NCBI GenBank assembly: GCA_964621785.1
Contig: CAZUPD010000010.1
Location: 1 to 64,000 of the forward strand
DNA: 64,000 nucleotides
DNA from: JACKDW01 sp964621785
Lineage (GTDB): Bacteria > Myxococcota_A > Polyangia > Nannocystales > Nannocystaceae
Reading direction: 5' to 3'
In this document: piece after piece, positions 17,301 to 26,472 of the stretch
Position numbering within the stretch: position 1 is the first letter of the stretch
Layout: every line of letters begins with the position of its first letter
The notes under the pieces: model-generated
What the model saw: only the letters and a program-made list of their open reading frames with translations
What the model was told of the DNA's origin: nothing
Databases searched by the model: none
Position numbers and translations under genes: made by a program

Positions 17301-19010
17301 ATGCGAATGCCCAATATCGACCTTCAGGTATGGATGTGTGTGGCCGTCAGCTGCGGCCTTGTAGCAGGGTGCGGCGAGGACACTGCCGGGAGTTTGACCG
17401 ATTCCGGAAGCGACGGTTCGAACGCCACGAGTGAGACGGAGTCTACGAGTGAGACCGAAACGCCGACCGCGAGTGAGAGCGAAGGGATGGGTGTATGTAC
17501 ACCTGGTGAGGAGCAGGAATGTCCCTGCGAAGGTGGTCCGGGCACCCAAGTCTGTCTCGGTGATGGTTCGGGCTGGGATATGTGTGAGTGCGGGACCGCA
17601 GGGCCGGCCATGTGTGGTAACGGGGTTGTCGAGAACGACGAAGAGTGCGACGAGGGTGACGCCAATAGCGATGATGGTGCATGTACATCAACATGTGCGA
17701 TCGCCTATTGCGGCGACGGGCTGGTCCACGAAGGGGTCGAACTTTGCGACGACGGCATCAACGACAATTCCTACGAAGGTTGCGCCAGCAACTGTGATGC
17801 ACTCGGACCGTACTGCGGCGACGGGATGGCCAATGGGACAGAACCCTGCGACGACGGCAATGAGGAGAACGGCGACGGTTGTAATACAGACTGTGTCGTC
17901 TCGGGGTCGTCGGTATGGAGCGATGTCTACCCGGGCGAAGACCACGGCGTAGCGATTGGCCACGGCATCGCGGTCGATTCCGTCGGGGATGTGGTGGTCG
18001 TCGGCGAAGAGTTCAAGCTCGGCGAAAATGCCAACATCATCGTCCGCAAGTACAACAACGACGGCGAGATTCTGTGGACCCGGACGTTCCACGGCGACCC
18101 GGCGGGCGACGACCGCGGGCGGGCCGTGGCGATCGACAGCGAAGACAACATCATCGCAGTTGGGAACACATTTAAAAACGGGGAGAACCAAAACGTATGG
18201 ATCCGCAAATACAACGCCGACGGGGCGCTGCTGTGGACCGAGACGTTTGACGGTCCACCGTCCCTGGGTGACCGCGGCTATGCGGTCGCCGTCGATAGCG
18301 AGGACAACATCGTGGTCGGCGGATCGGAGTACCACGCGATCGGGCTCAATGACCTGTGGGTGGGCAAGTACGACGCCGACGGCAACTTTTTGTGGGACTA
18401 TCGCTACGACAATGCGGCGGGCAACGATGTGGTTCGTGGCGTGGCGATCGGATCGAAGGACGACATTTTTATCGCCGGCGAAGTCTATGTACCGATCGGG
18501 CTCAAGGATGTATATGCAGCTAGTCTGAGTGCCGACGGTGAGCTTTTGTGGGAACAGACCTACGACATGGCCAGCGGCAATGACTTTGCCCGGGCGGCGG
18601 CGTTTGACCGCGACGGCAACTTCGTGATCGCGGGCGAGGTCTATTCGGCCGCTGACCTCGTCAGCGTGTGGGTGGCCAAGTACGACCCCGAGACCGGTGA
18701 CACCCTCGACAGTTTCCAGTGGGACAGTGAAGGGGTCGATGAGGATCGCGGCTACGGGGTCGCGTTTGATCCCCAGGGCAACCTCTTGGTGTGTGGCTCG
18801 GAGTACACCGTCAACGGGCTCGACGGAGCGTGGCTCGGAAAGTTCGCCCCGGACAACAGCCTGATCTGGGATGCCCACCACGACGGCGATGGGGGAGATG
18901 ACCGCGCCCACGCAGTCGCCGTGGATGCCAACGGCTATGTGTTCATCACCGGGGAGGAATACGCGCCCGAAAATCTCGCCGCCCTGTGGGTTGCCAAGTA
19001 CGCGCCGTAA
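17301..19010 (+). CDS. DUF4215-repeat lipoprotein with beta-propeller
   Basis: 569 residues. The lipobox is LVAGC, followed by a Ser/Thr/Glu tether and a Cys-rich stretch. Three myxobacterial Cys-rich DUF4215-like repeats come next: CGNGVVENDEECDEGD, CGDGLVHEGVELCDDG and CGDGMANGTEPCDDGNEENGDGC. The rest (about 210-569) is at least six blade-like repeats of GVAIDSEDNIIVAGE...WVRKYDADGNLLW type, the SBBP-like propeller. Such proteins are typical of the outer surface of Nannocystaceae. A strong hairpin follows the gene. Ligand unknown. Confidence 0.88.
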   Translation: MRMPNIDLQVWMCVAVSCGLVAGCGEDTAGSLTDSGSDGSNATSETESTSETETPTASESEGMGVCTPGEEQECPCEGGPGTQVCLGDGSGWDMCECGTAGPAMCGNGVVENDEECDEGDANSDDGACTSTCAIAYCGDGLVHEGVELCDDGINDNSYEGCASNCDALGPYCGDGMANGTEPCDDGNEENGDGCNTDCVVSGSSVWSDVYPGEDHGVAIGHGIAVDSVGDVVVVGEEFKLGENANIIVRKYNNDGEILWTRTFHGDPAGDDRGRAVAIDSEDNIIAVGNTFKNGENQNVWIRKYNADGALLWTETFDGPPSLGDRGYAVAVDSEDNIVVGGSEYHAIGLNDLWVGKYDADGNFLWDYRYDNAAGNDVVRGVAIGSKDDIFIAGEVYVPIGLKDVYAASLSADGELLWEQTYDMASGNDFARAAAFDRDGNFVIAGEVYSAADLVSVWVAKYDPETGDTLDSFQWDSEGVDEDRGYGVAFDPQGNLLVCGSEYTVNGLDGAWLGKFAPDNSLIWDAHHDGDGGDDRAHAVAVDANGYVFITGEEYAPENLAALWVAKYAP

Positions 19011-19097
19011 TGGCAATCGCGTAGAGCCCTTTGGAGCGTGGAGAGATTCACCTTTCCGTTTGGACCTGCACAAACAGACATGTCGACTTCAGGCGCG

Positions 19098-19123
19098 ACA
19101 CCGATCGGCGAACCGATCGGTGT
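19098..19123 (+). terminator. Terminator-like hairpin
   Basis: A perfect 11-bp stem, ACACCGATCGG and CCGATCGGTGT, encloses the tetraloop CGAA. It lies about 90 bases after the propeller lipoprotein stop. There is no T-tract, so it could equally be a transcript-stabilising hairpin. Confidence 0.6.
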
Positions 19124-19256
19124 TCCCTGTCGCTACCTTCTGGTTGCGAAATCCAACAGCGGAGCCCCACGGGCTGCTTGACTTGCGCGGGTGCGGTGAG
19201 TTTTCCAAACAATCGGGCGCTTGTGGCCGGGGCGCGAACTCGCCTACAACGGGGTG

Positions 19257-21446
19257 ATGCCTACGGTTGCGCTGAAGTCCTCGGTTCTTTGTATCCTCGT
19301 CGCGGCGATGTGTTCGGCGTGTCAGACCTCGGGGTCGACTGCGGTGCCCGACGAGGCCCCTGCAACCCAGGCTTCCCAGACGCCGCCGGCATCCGCGTTT
19401 CCCTATCCCAAAACCCACCGCGGCGATGTTGTCGAAACCCTCCACGGAGTGGCGGTCGCCGACCCGTACCGCTGGCTCGAGGACCTCGACAGCGAAGACA
19501 CGCAAGCCTGGGTGGCGGCGCAAAACAAGGTCACGTTTGACTATCTCGGGACCATCTCCGAACGCGACCAGATCCGGTCGCGGCTGACCGAGCTGTGGAA
19601 CTACGAGCGCTACGGGCTGCCGTTTCACGAGGGCAAGAACTACTTTTGGAGTCGCAACGACGGGCTGCAAAACCAAAGTGTGCTCTACACCGCATCCTCG
19701 CTCAACGGCGATCCGCGCACGCTTCTCGACCCCAACACCCTGTCCGAAGATGGGACCGTCGCATTATCTGGCCTTTCGGTCAGTCCCAATGGGAAGCTAC
19801 TCGCCTACGGGATTCAGCGCGCCGGCTCCGATTGGCAGGAGTACCGTGTCCGCGACGTCAAGTCCGGCACCGACCACGAGGACCTCGTCGAGTGGATCAA
19901 GTTTTCGGGCGTGTCGTGGACCAAGGATAACAAGGGATTTTATTACGCCCGCTTTGACGAGCCCAAACAGGGGGATGCGTTAGAGCAGGCCAACTATTTC
20001 CACAAGTTGTACTACCACAAATTAGGTACGTCCCAGGCCGAGGACAAACTCGTCTACGAGCGCAAAGATAAAAAGCGCTGGGGCTTTGACAACCACGTGA
20101 CCGAGGATGGTCAGTATTTGATCATTCGCGTGTGGGAGGGGACATCCGAAAAAAATGGGCTGTTCTACCAACCTCTCAAGGGAAAAGGCGAGGTCGTCGA
20201 GCTGCTCAACACCTTCGATGCCGAGTATGACTTTGTCGCCAACAAGGGTCCGGTGATGTACTTTCGGACAGATGTAGATGCACCGCGCGGGAAGGTCATC
20301 GCGATCGATACGCGCAAGCCCGAACGCGAGAACTGGCAAACGGTGATTCCCGAGGGCCCCGAAACCCTGCGTTCGGTCAGTGCGGTCGGTGGCAAGCTGG
20401 TCGCCAAGTACCTCAAGGATGCCCACAGTCAGATACGCGTGTATAGTCAAGCAGGCAAGCTCGAGCAGGAGGTCGAGCTCCCCGGGATCGGGACAGCCTA
20501 CGGGTTTGGCGGCAAGCAAAAGGACAAGGAAACCTTCTATCTCCACACCGGTTATGCCACCCCCGGCACGATCTATCGCTACGACATCAAGACGGGCAAA
20601 AGTGAGGTGTTTCGGGCTCCGAAGGTCAAGTTCAACCCCGACGATTATGTCACCACCCAGGTGTTCTATCCGAGTAAGGACGGGACCAAGGTGCCGATGT
20701 TTGTCAGCCACAAAAAGGGGGTCGAACTCGATGGCAACAATCCGACCTACCTCTACGGCTACGGTGGGTTCAACATTGCGATCACTCCTGGCTTTTCGGT
20801 GCCCAACCTCGCGTGGATGGAGATGGGCGGGGTCTTGGCGGTTGCCAACCTGCGCGGTGGGGGAGAGTACGGGGCCACGTGGCACGAGGCCGGGACAAAG
20901 TTGCACAAGCAAAATGTTTTTGACGACTTTATCGCTGCGGCCGAGTATCTGATCGCCGAGAAGTACACCAGTAGCGAGAAGCTGGCGATCGGTGGGCGTT
21001 CCAATGGCGGACTCTTGGTCGGAGCCGTCATGACCCAACGACCCGAGCTGTTCGCAGCCGCCCTACCTGGGGTCGGCGTGATGGATATGCTGCGGTTTCA
21101 CAAGTTCACGATCGGCCACGCCTGGGTTTCGGACTACGGCTCGCCGGAAAACCCCGAGGAGTTCAAGGCGCTGCATGCCTACTCGCCGTTGCACAATCTC
21201 AAAGATGGCACGCAATACCCAGCGACGATGGTGTACACCGCCGATCACGACGACCGCGTGGTCCCGGGCCACAGCTACAAATTCACCTCGCAACTGCAAC
21301 ACACCCATCGCGGCGAAAACCCGGTAATGATCCGGATCGATGTCCGAGCCGGGCATGGGGCAGGCAAGCCGACGACCAAGAAGATCGAGGAATGGACCGA
21401 CCTGTGGGGGTTTTTGGTCAAGAATCTCGGGATGCAGGTCGGGTAG
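19257..21446 (+). CDS. Prolyl oligopeptidase (S9A), predicted lipoprotein
   Basis: 729 residues; the ATG at 19257 gives a lipoprotein signal peptide (LVAAMCSAC). The seven-bladed propeller (about 70-430) is followed by an alpha/beta hydrolase domain. Catalytic triad: Ser in GGRSNGGLL, Asp in DHDDRVVPGHS and His in RAGHGAGK. The enzyme cleaves short peptides after proline. Most family members are cytosolic, so the lipobox suggests a periplasmic or outer-membrane form, as reported for other myxobacterial prolyl endopeptidases. No operon partner is evident. Confidence 0.94.
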   Translation: MPTVALKSSVLCILVAAMCSACQTSGSTAVPDEAPATQASQTPPASAFPYPKTHRGDVVETLHGVAVADPYRWLEDLDSEDTQAWVAAQNKVTFDYLGTISERDQIRSRLTELWNYERYGLPFHEGKNYFWSRNDGLQNQSVLYTASSLNGDPRTLLDPNTLSEDGTVALSGLSVSPNGKLLAYGIQRAGSDWQEYRVRDVKSGTDHEDLVEWIKFSGVSWTKDNKGFYYARFDEPKQGDALEQANYFHKLYYHKLGTSQAEDKLVYERKDKKRWGFDNHVTEDGQYLIIRVWEGTSEKNGLFYQPLKGKGEVVELLNTFDAEYDFVANKGPVMYFRTDVDAPRGKVIAIDTRKPERENWQTVIPEGPETLRSVSAVGGKLVAKYLKDAHSQIRVYSQAGKLEQEVELPGIGTAYGFGGKQKDKETFYLHTGYATPGTIYRYDIKTGKSEVFRAPKVKFNPDDYVTTQVFYPSKDGTKVPMFVSHKKGVELDGNNPTYLYGYGGFNIAITPGFSVPNLAWMEMGGVLAVANLRGGGEYGATWHEAGTKLHKQNVFDDFIAAAEYLIAEKYTSSEKLAIGGRSNGGLLVGAVMTQRPELFAAALPGVGVMDMLRFHKFTIGHAWVSDYGSPENPEEFKALHAYSPLHNLKDGTQYPATMVYTADHDDRVVPGHSYKFTSQLQHTHRGENPVMIRIDVRAGHGAGKPTTKKIEEWTDLWGFLVKNLGMQVG

Positions 21447-21702
21447 CTTCGAGCATGACCTCTGGGACCGGCTCACATCGGTTCGATCGTCCTAGTCGGC
21501 GTTGAGGCAAAGGCGGCTCCAAGGTGCCGCGACATTGTTGGCGAGCGCTCACGTGCGCAAGCAAGCCAAAATTTTAAAAATTGTCTCGATGTGTAAGGGG
21601 GCTTGGGTGGGTCGCGTTTGGGCAGCGACCGGCCGCAAGGAGTCGACCCCATCCCGCCACAGCGCGAAGGAGGGTTCGACCTCGGCACGGTGGAGCACCG
21701 TC

Positions 21703-22329
21703 ATGTCTACTTCTCGACTCAACTCGCGTATCTCTGTTCTCGCCCGTACCACTACGACGCTTGCGTTTGCCACGGTTGCCGCTGTCACGGCCCTGTCCCC
21801 GGGACAAGCGAGTGCCACGGAACTCTCGCTCGCCACCGATAAACGCGAGCGCCCGCCCGGGATCCTCAAGAAGGGGATGTACGCAGACATCGGGATCAAA
21901 CCAGGCACGATGTTGCTCGAGGGCGGCGTCATCCCAATGATTCGATTTGGCGTGGCGGTGGGCGGTGCCCTCAACACGCGTTTCAAGCTGGGCACGCAGT
22001 TCGGAATCACAGGCTACCTCGATCGCAAGAAGCGTTCGGTCTCGGGCTATGTCACAGTGATGGCGACCGGCTACCTGTGGAAGGGTTTGTACCTGCGGGG
22101 CGGCCTTGGGGTGGCGAGCAATGTCCCGGTGTCACGCAGCCTCACAGGTTCCCGAGCAGGTCTCGGAGGACAGGCCGGAATCGGCTACGAGTTTGAGCTG
22201 TACGAGCGCAAGAGCAAGAAAAAGCCGATGACACGGATCGGCCTGGGCTTTGACTACGACCTCAAGGCGACGACGACCGGATTGCTGCGCCAGGGGGTGT
22301 TGTTCGGTCTGCACTTTTCGTTCAACTAG
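21703..22329 (+). CDS. Predicted outer-membrane beta-barrel protein
   Basis: 208 residues from the ATG at 21703; the longer upstream frame lacks a signal and is ignored. The signal peptide is TLAFATVAAVTALSPGQASA. The mature part alternates aromatic, glycine and polar residues (YADIGIKPGTMLLEGGV, GYVTVMATGYLWKGLYLRGGLGV, GFDYDLKATTTG) and ends in LHFSFN, consistent with a small 8-stranded barrel. No family name can be given. Confidence 0.65.
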   Translation: MSTSRLNSRISVLARTTTTLAFATVAAVTALSPGQASATELSLATDKRERPPGILKKGMYADIGIKPGTMLLEGGVIPMIRFGVAVGGALNTRFKLGTQFGITGYLDRKKRSVSGYVTVMATGYLWKGLYLRGGLGVASNVPVSRSLTGSRAGLGGQAGIGYEFELYERKSKKKPMTRIGLGFDYDLKATTTGLLRQGVLFGLHFSFN

Positions 22330-22401
22330 TATTTGTTGGTAGATGCATATAGCGTGTCACACGGCCGACATTCATTCACGCGAGAGTCAGTACGACGGTG
22401 G

Positions 22402-23112
22402 CTACGAACTTGTAGACACACCTTCGAGAGCTGCGTACAGCTGCTCTGCATTTTGCGGCTTGAGCTTGCGTAAGTGGTTGCGCAGCGATGTGCGGACCAC
22501 GGCTGAGTAGTGTGCGTTCTTGGCGAGAAAGCAGACCTCGAGGCGCCGGAGGTCGTTTGGCTGGCGCGTTGTCAGGTACCGTATGAGGCACGCAAGGGCT
22601 TGACCGTACTGGCCTTCGATTTCCCGGAGCATCCTGTCTGCGCACCGATGGGATGCCTGCGGCGAACCATTATGAATATACATCAGTTCCCGGGCTGTAT
22701 TGTCAGCAGGCTTGTCATTCGGGTCGATCGCCCGAAACTCAACCTGGGGTTTGAGTTCATCGGAGTATGTCAACGCTTGATACAGACGCTTTTCGACGTT
22801 CTCCCCGCCTGCGCAGTCGAGCATTCCGTCCACAGGCCAGCCCTGCTTTCGCCCGTCCCAGTTGATTCGCCGATTGTTGCAGGATTGACCATGGGCCGGG
22901 AAGAGATTGGTCCACTCGCGCTCGAGTTCGGGAAACGCGTGTTTCGGGCGAAGGTGTTCGACGTTAAACTGCTCGTGAACAAATGGCCCTTCACACAGGT
23001 AACACTTGCCGAAAAAGGTTTCGAGCAGTGACCGACGCACATCTTCACCCTTGTAGGAAGCTGTCGTGGCTAAGCTCGCGGGAGCCTCGGATGGTCGGTC
23101 GACATCGATCAT
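22402..23112 (-). CDS. ptuB: PtuB-like HNH endonuclease of a Septu-type defence system
   Basis: 236 residues. The HNH zinc-finger nuclease core is KCYLCEGPF, then VEHLRPKHAFPELEREWTNLFPAHGQSCNNRR. This is the layout of the TIGR02646/PtuB family, with the second metal site reduced to one visible Cys plus His/Asn. In Septu systems and in retron-Ec78 this nuclease acts with the PtuA ATPase to block phage. It sits directly downstream of a ptuA-like gene, and its AGGA ribosome-binding site overlaps the stop codon (23124-23122) of the ptuA continuation frame. No reverse transcriptase or retron RNA is nearby, so this is a stand-alone Septu-like pair. Confidence 0.8.
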   Translation of the reverse strand: MIDVDRPSEAPASLATTASYKGEDVRRSLLETFFGKCYLCEGPFVHEQFNVEHLRPKHAFPELEREWTNLFPAHGQSCNNRRINWDGRKQGWPVDGMLDCAGGENVEKRLYQALTYSDELKPQVEFRAIDPNDKPADNTARELMYIHNGSPQASHRCADRMLREIEGQYGQALACLIRYLTTRQPNDLRRLEVCFLAKNAHYSAVVRTSLRNHLRKLKPQNAEQLYAALEGVSTSS

Positions 23113-23121
23113 CGATTCGTC

Positions 23122-23280
23122 CTATTGATTGAGGAGCATCCACGCTTCGAGGGCGATCGGATGCGAGGTTCGCATGAGCTTGCTAGCGAGATGCTTGGCC
23201 TCCTGCTCCTGCCCTTCTGAGCGATTATCGAGGTCCATCAAGGACTTGAGGCGCTTGAGCTCCTCGGTCGAAGTCGGTCG
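23122..23280 (-). pseudogene. ptuA: Out-of-frame C-terminal tail of ptuA
   Basis: The frame one base off from ptuA encodes about 50 residues of plausible helical sequence. It ends at a TAG (23124-23122) that overlaps the AGGA ribosome-binding site of ptuB. The tight junction is what an intact ptuA-ptuB operon would look like, so the annotated stop of ptuA at 23225 is probably premature. No classic slippery sequence is visible at the junction (23262-23280). Confidence 0.65.
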
Positions 23281-24346
23281 GAATCCCGAAGTGCCCGACC
23301 ATCAGGTCGCCATAGGGCGTGGCCCGCAGAGATGTACTTGCAACGGTTTCCCCAGACGGAAGGTCGACGACCGTGGCGTTGTCGATGCTCGAGACGATCG
23401 CGGGGGAGTGGGTCGCGATGATGAATTGAAACCGGGGGAAAAAGTCAATGAGAGCAGGCAAAACCCGTTCTTGCATCCCGGGGTGAAGGTGGGCTCCAAG
23501 CTCGTCGATGATGACGACGCCCGAGATATCGGCAGAGTTCAGTGTGTGTGCAACATCTTCGGTGACGCCCGTGCGCAGCAGGATCTCGGCGATGATGACC
23601 AAAACCGACATATACCCGGCGGGGAGGTGTTCAAACCCATATTCGATGCGGCCGCCTTCGGAGAGCGTCAGGCTGAAACCTTTACGCCGAAAGACGAACA
23701 CGAGGTCCTCGATACCGAAGATTCTTCGCAGGGTGGTCTCGATTCGGCGGATCCAGGCAAAGATCGCTTGTTGCTCCTCCTCGTTTTCGGCGAGCTTGGC
23801 TTGGACGTGGAGGTTGACGAGGTATTGGAGAAATTGCTGGCGAAGCGGCTTCTTAGGATCCGTCGGTTGGTGGTCCAGCCGTGTAGGTCCTTGAATGGGT
23901 GTTGTTGGTAAGGTACGACTTGCGGGAAGATGGGCTGCGAAGAACCTCTTTTGCTCGAAGGCAGTCCGAATTCCGGGAGGGCGTGCATTTTGAGCCCATT
24001 CCAAGGTGACATGAAAGCCAATCGTTTCGAGCTGGGCTTGTCGTTTTTGCATCCCTAGCTCGATGTTGTTCGCGTGGCTGGCATGTGCGCGCCCACTCGA
24101 AAGGATACGCTTTGCATCTCCGATATCTCGGATGAGGCCTTGTACTCTTAAAGCCGTTGATTGCCCTTCGAGATGCAAACCAACCTCCTCTGCAAGCTTG
24201 TCGAGAATCGTCGTCTTCCCACTCCCGTTGACCCCGGTAAAAACGATGTGCCGCGGTTGAGAGTTCGACTCCCCTGAGCGCAGGTCAACATCGAGTTCTT
24301 TGATGCGGTAGTGGTCGCGGATGTGAATCTGTTCGATGTAGGGCAT
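23225..24346 (-). CDS. ptuA: PtuA-like ATPase of a Septu-type system, frameshifted near the C-terminus
   Basis: 373 residues as read. It is an OLD/ABC-type ATPase: Walker A GVNGSGKTT (about 37-45), a helical insertion, a signature-like segment around HLPAGYMSVLVII, Walker B VVIIDELGAHLHPG, and the H-loop ATHSPAIVSS. It stops at 23225, but the +1 frame running from about 23280 to a stop at 23122 encodes a charged helical tail (EELKRLKSLMDLDNRSE...AWMLLNQ) that ends 9 bases before ptuB. This is best explained by a one-base insertion, a sequencing error, or less likely programmed frameshifting. The ptuA ATG lies 25 bases downstream of the lnt stop. Confidence 0.78.
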   Translation of the reverse strand: MPYIEQIHIRDHYRIKELDVDLRSGESNSQPRHIVFTGVNGSGKTTILDKLAEEVGLHLEGQSTALRVQGLIRDIGDAKRILSSGRAHASHANNIELGMQKRQAQLETIGFHVTLEWAQNARPPGIRTAFEQKRFFAAHLPASRTLPTTPIQGPTRLDHQPTDPKKPLRQQFLQYLVNLHVQAKLAENEEEQQAIFAWIRRIETTLRRIFGIEDLVFVFRRKGFSLTLSEGGRIEYGFEHLPAGYMSVLVIIAEILLRTGVTEDVAHTLNSADISGVVIIDELGAHLHPGMQERVLPALIDFFPRFQFIIATHSPAIVSSIDNATVVDLPSGETVASTSLRATPYGDLMVGHFGIPTDFDRGAQAPQVLDGPR

Positions 24347-24371
24347 GGTTCACGAATCCTTGCGGAGCCAA

Positions 24372-26135
24372 TCATTCCCGTCGCCGGCGAAACCCGATCA
24401 CCGCAAGCGACAGCACCACCAACCCGTTGAACAGCTCGCCGGTCAGTGTGTACATCGTCTTCGAATCTCGGTCCATCATCGGCACCGTCGCGACAAATCC
24501 GTCGGGATCTTGGAGGCCGTCTACGTCCGGGTTTTGCACCTCGGTTTGGTGAACCACGCGGCCGTTGGGATCGATGTAGACACTTGTACCTGCATTGACG
24601 GAACGCAGCACCCCGCGGCGGTTTTCGATCGCCCGTAGCACCGCCAAGCCCATATGTTGGTACTGTTCTTTTGACTTGCCGAACCATGAATCATTGGTCA
24701 GGTTGACGAACGCATTGATTCCGGTGTTGGCGACATCGCGGGCGAATCGCGGGAGGATGTCCTCGTAGCAGATCAGGGGGCCGAACCGGTATTCGCCCTC
24801 TGTCAGGGCGACCGGGCCCTTGCCAGGGTTGATGTACGACGCTGCTGGAACCATTTTGAGGTACCACTCCGGATCGACGAGCGGCACGTATTCGCCGAAG
24901 TACAGCGGGAAGACCTTGTCGTAAATCTCGCCCAATGTGCCATCTTCGTGGAGAACCGTCGCGGTGTTGAACGGGTACTTGTCACCGCGATCCCGATCCT
25001 GGGTCACGATTCCGAAGATCAGTGGTTTGGTGAACCCTCGCCGGACCCTGCGGTGGTTGCCCTCGGGGAGGTCCTGGCCATTGAGACGGCGCAGCGCTCG
25101 CGAGTAGGGGTAGGCCGTCTCTCCCCACAGCAGCATGTCGGCCCCCTCTAACTCGAGCTCGGTTGACTTGTCCTGCAGGTTCTTGAGGATCCGTGGGCGC
25201 CAACGGGGATTGCCCCACTGGGTGATCCCGAAGTTGCCCTGGACCACCCCAAACTTGACCTTGGGGGCGGCTTCGATCTGGGCGTCGACCATCTTCATGC
25301 GGATGGCCCCGTAGGTCGGGGCGATCACCATGGTTGTTGCAAATACAACTGCGGCCCTGCGGTTGAACGGGCGATCGAGGAGCCGGTCGCGCAGGACGAC
25401 ATACAGGCCGCTGTTGATCAGCAACTGGACCATGCCGATGGTTGTGACCCCGCCGATTTCAGCGGTTTGCAGCCACAGCGGCTGGGTGCACCACATCAGT
25501 GCGAGGTAGGAGGGGAATACGTGGGGTAGTACGGCCTCGCCTGCGACCCAACACAGCGGGGCGAGCAGGAGGACGTCGCGGCCGGTACGACGGCGCAACC
25601 ACACGATCAGAGCGGCGGGGATGGCCCACTGCAAACCCTGTGCAGATGCAAATAAAAGGTGGATGGCGTAGGCCGGTGCCCCGGTGAACCCGGCAAATCG
25701 GGTCAGCAGCTCGGTGAGCCACACAAATCCCCAAAAGACGGTGATGATGCCGGTCAGCCAGCCGTACCAAAAAGCGGTCTTGGGCTTGGCGCCTTCCATG
25801 ACGGCAAGCCACGGGATCCAGCCGACAAATCCGAGCCACCACAGGTCTTGGTCGGGTGAGGCCAGCACCATGCAGCTGGCGCAGGCAATACATGCAAGTA
25901 CACGGGTGACTCGAGTTTTGAGCAGGGGCTGTGGGTGTGGTTCGTCGTTGGTTGTTGCCGGGTCAGGCCTGCTGGACTGGCCCGGGGTGTCGCTTCGCGC
26001 ATTGTCATCGGGTTCGGTAGAACCCGCCGCATCACCGGGCTTGTCCGGTTGCTGTGCGTTGGGCTGGTTGCGGAGCGAGGGGTCCTTGGCCCCGTTGTCG
26101 GCTGTGGCCTTACTGTCGTCAGTCGGGTCAGACAT
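24372..26135 (-). CDS. lnt: Apolipoprotein N-acyltransferase
   Basis: 587 residues. It transfers the third acyl chain to the N-terminal Cys of lipoproteins in the inner membrane, which fits a genome rich in lipoproteins. A polar N-terminal extension of about 60 residues precedes six or more membrane segments and a periplasmic nitrilase-like domain. Catalytic residues: Glu in LLWGETAYP, Lys in IYDKVFPLYFGEYVP and Cys in LICYEDILP. The C-terminal membrane helix is LVVLSLAVIGF. The start at 26135 has no good ribosome-binding site, so the exact N-terminus is uncertain. Confidence 0.93.
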   Translation of the reverse strand: MSDPTDDSKATADNGAKDPSLRNQPNAQQPDKPGDAAGSTEPDDNARSDTPGQSSRPDPATTNDEPHPQPLLKTRVTRVLACIACASCMVLASPDQDLWWLGFVGWIPWLAVMEGAKPKTAFWYGWLTGIITVFWGFVWLTELLTRFAGFTGAPAYAIHLLFASAQGLQWAIPAALIVWLRRRTGRDVLLLAPLCWVAGEAVLPHVFPSYLALMWCTQPLWLQTAEIGGVTTIGMVQLLINSGLYVVLRDRLLDRPFNRRAAVVFATTMVIAPTYGAIRMKMVDAQIEAAPKVKFGVVQGNFGITQWGNPRWRPRILKNLQDKSTELELEGADMLLWGETAYPYSRALRRLNGQDLPEGNHRRVRRGFTKPLIFGIVTQDRDRGDKYPFNTATVLHEDGTLGEIYDKVFPLYFGEYVPLVDPEWYLKMVPAASYINPGKGPVALTEGEYRFGPLICYEDILPRFARDVANTGINAFVNLTNDSWFGKSKEQYQHMGLAVLRAIENRRGVLRSVNAGTSVYIDPNGRVVHQTEVQNPDVDGLQDPDGFVATVPMMDRDSKTMYTLTGELFNGLVVLSLAVIGFRRRRE

Positions 26136-26421
26136 GTTTGTACAAGTGCGGAGACGGCTCGCTGACCGAGCATATCGCAGGCAGATGTCGCACGGGTGTG
26201 ACACCCGGTAAAAAAGTCCTCGCGTCTGCCCACGGCGCGGCCGAAGGCGTTTGTGTGTGTTGGGGCAAATGGCGTAGCGACGTCGTCGCAGCTCGACCGG
26301 TGATGCACGGTGGATGCTGTCACGGACGTTCACGATGTGGATTCGCAGCCCGATCTGAGGCGCGGCTATCGTTGCCTACTGCCAGCTTCTCAGGATGGTG
26401 TCCGAGTCGGGGATAGATGTT

Positions 26422-26461
26422 GGGCGAGAAACGAGCCCGCTTCTCGGGCCGTTTCTCGCCC
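26422..26461. terminator. Long hairpin after aspS
   Basis: A 12-bp perfect outer stem, GGGCGAGAAACG and CGTTTCTCGCCC, encloses an inner 5-bp stem, GCCCG and CGGGC, with the loop CTTCT. It lies 11 bases beyond the aspS stop. It has no T-tract but is strong enough to end or protect the aspS transcript. Confidence 0.65.
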
Positions 26462-26472
26462 AGAAAGTCCCG

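Noticed and set aside
17688..19073. 461-residue open frame on the minus strand
   Set aside because: Antisense of the repeated propeller lipoprotein; the apparent regularity (VVVGIP, AVGI) mirrors the blade repeats.
23262..23280. Programmed frameshift site in ptuA
   Set aside because: No X-XXY-YYZ heptamer, no strong Shine-Dalgarno-like stimulator and no clear downstream pseudoknot were seen, so an indel or sequencing error is preferred.
23129..23911. 260-residue open frame on the plus strand
   Set aside because: Opposite the ptuA-like ATPase; no domain and no signal, while the minus strand has Walker motifs.
22402..24346. Retron-Ec78-type system
   Set aside because: ptuA and ptuB homologues are present, but no reverse transcriptase gene or msr/msd-like RNA region lies on either side.
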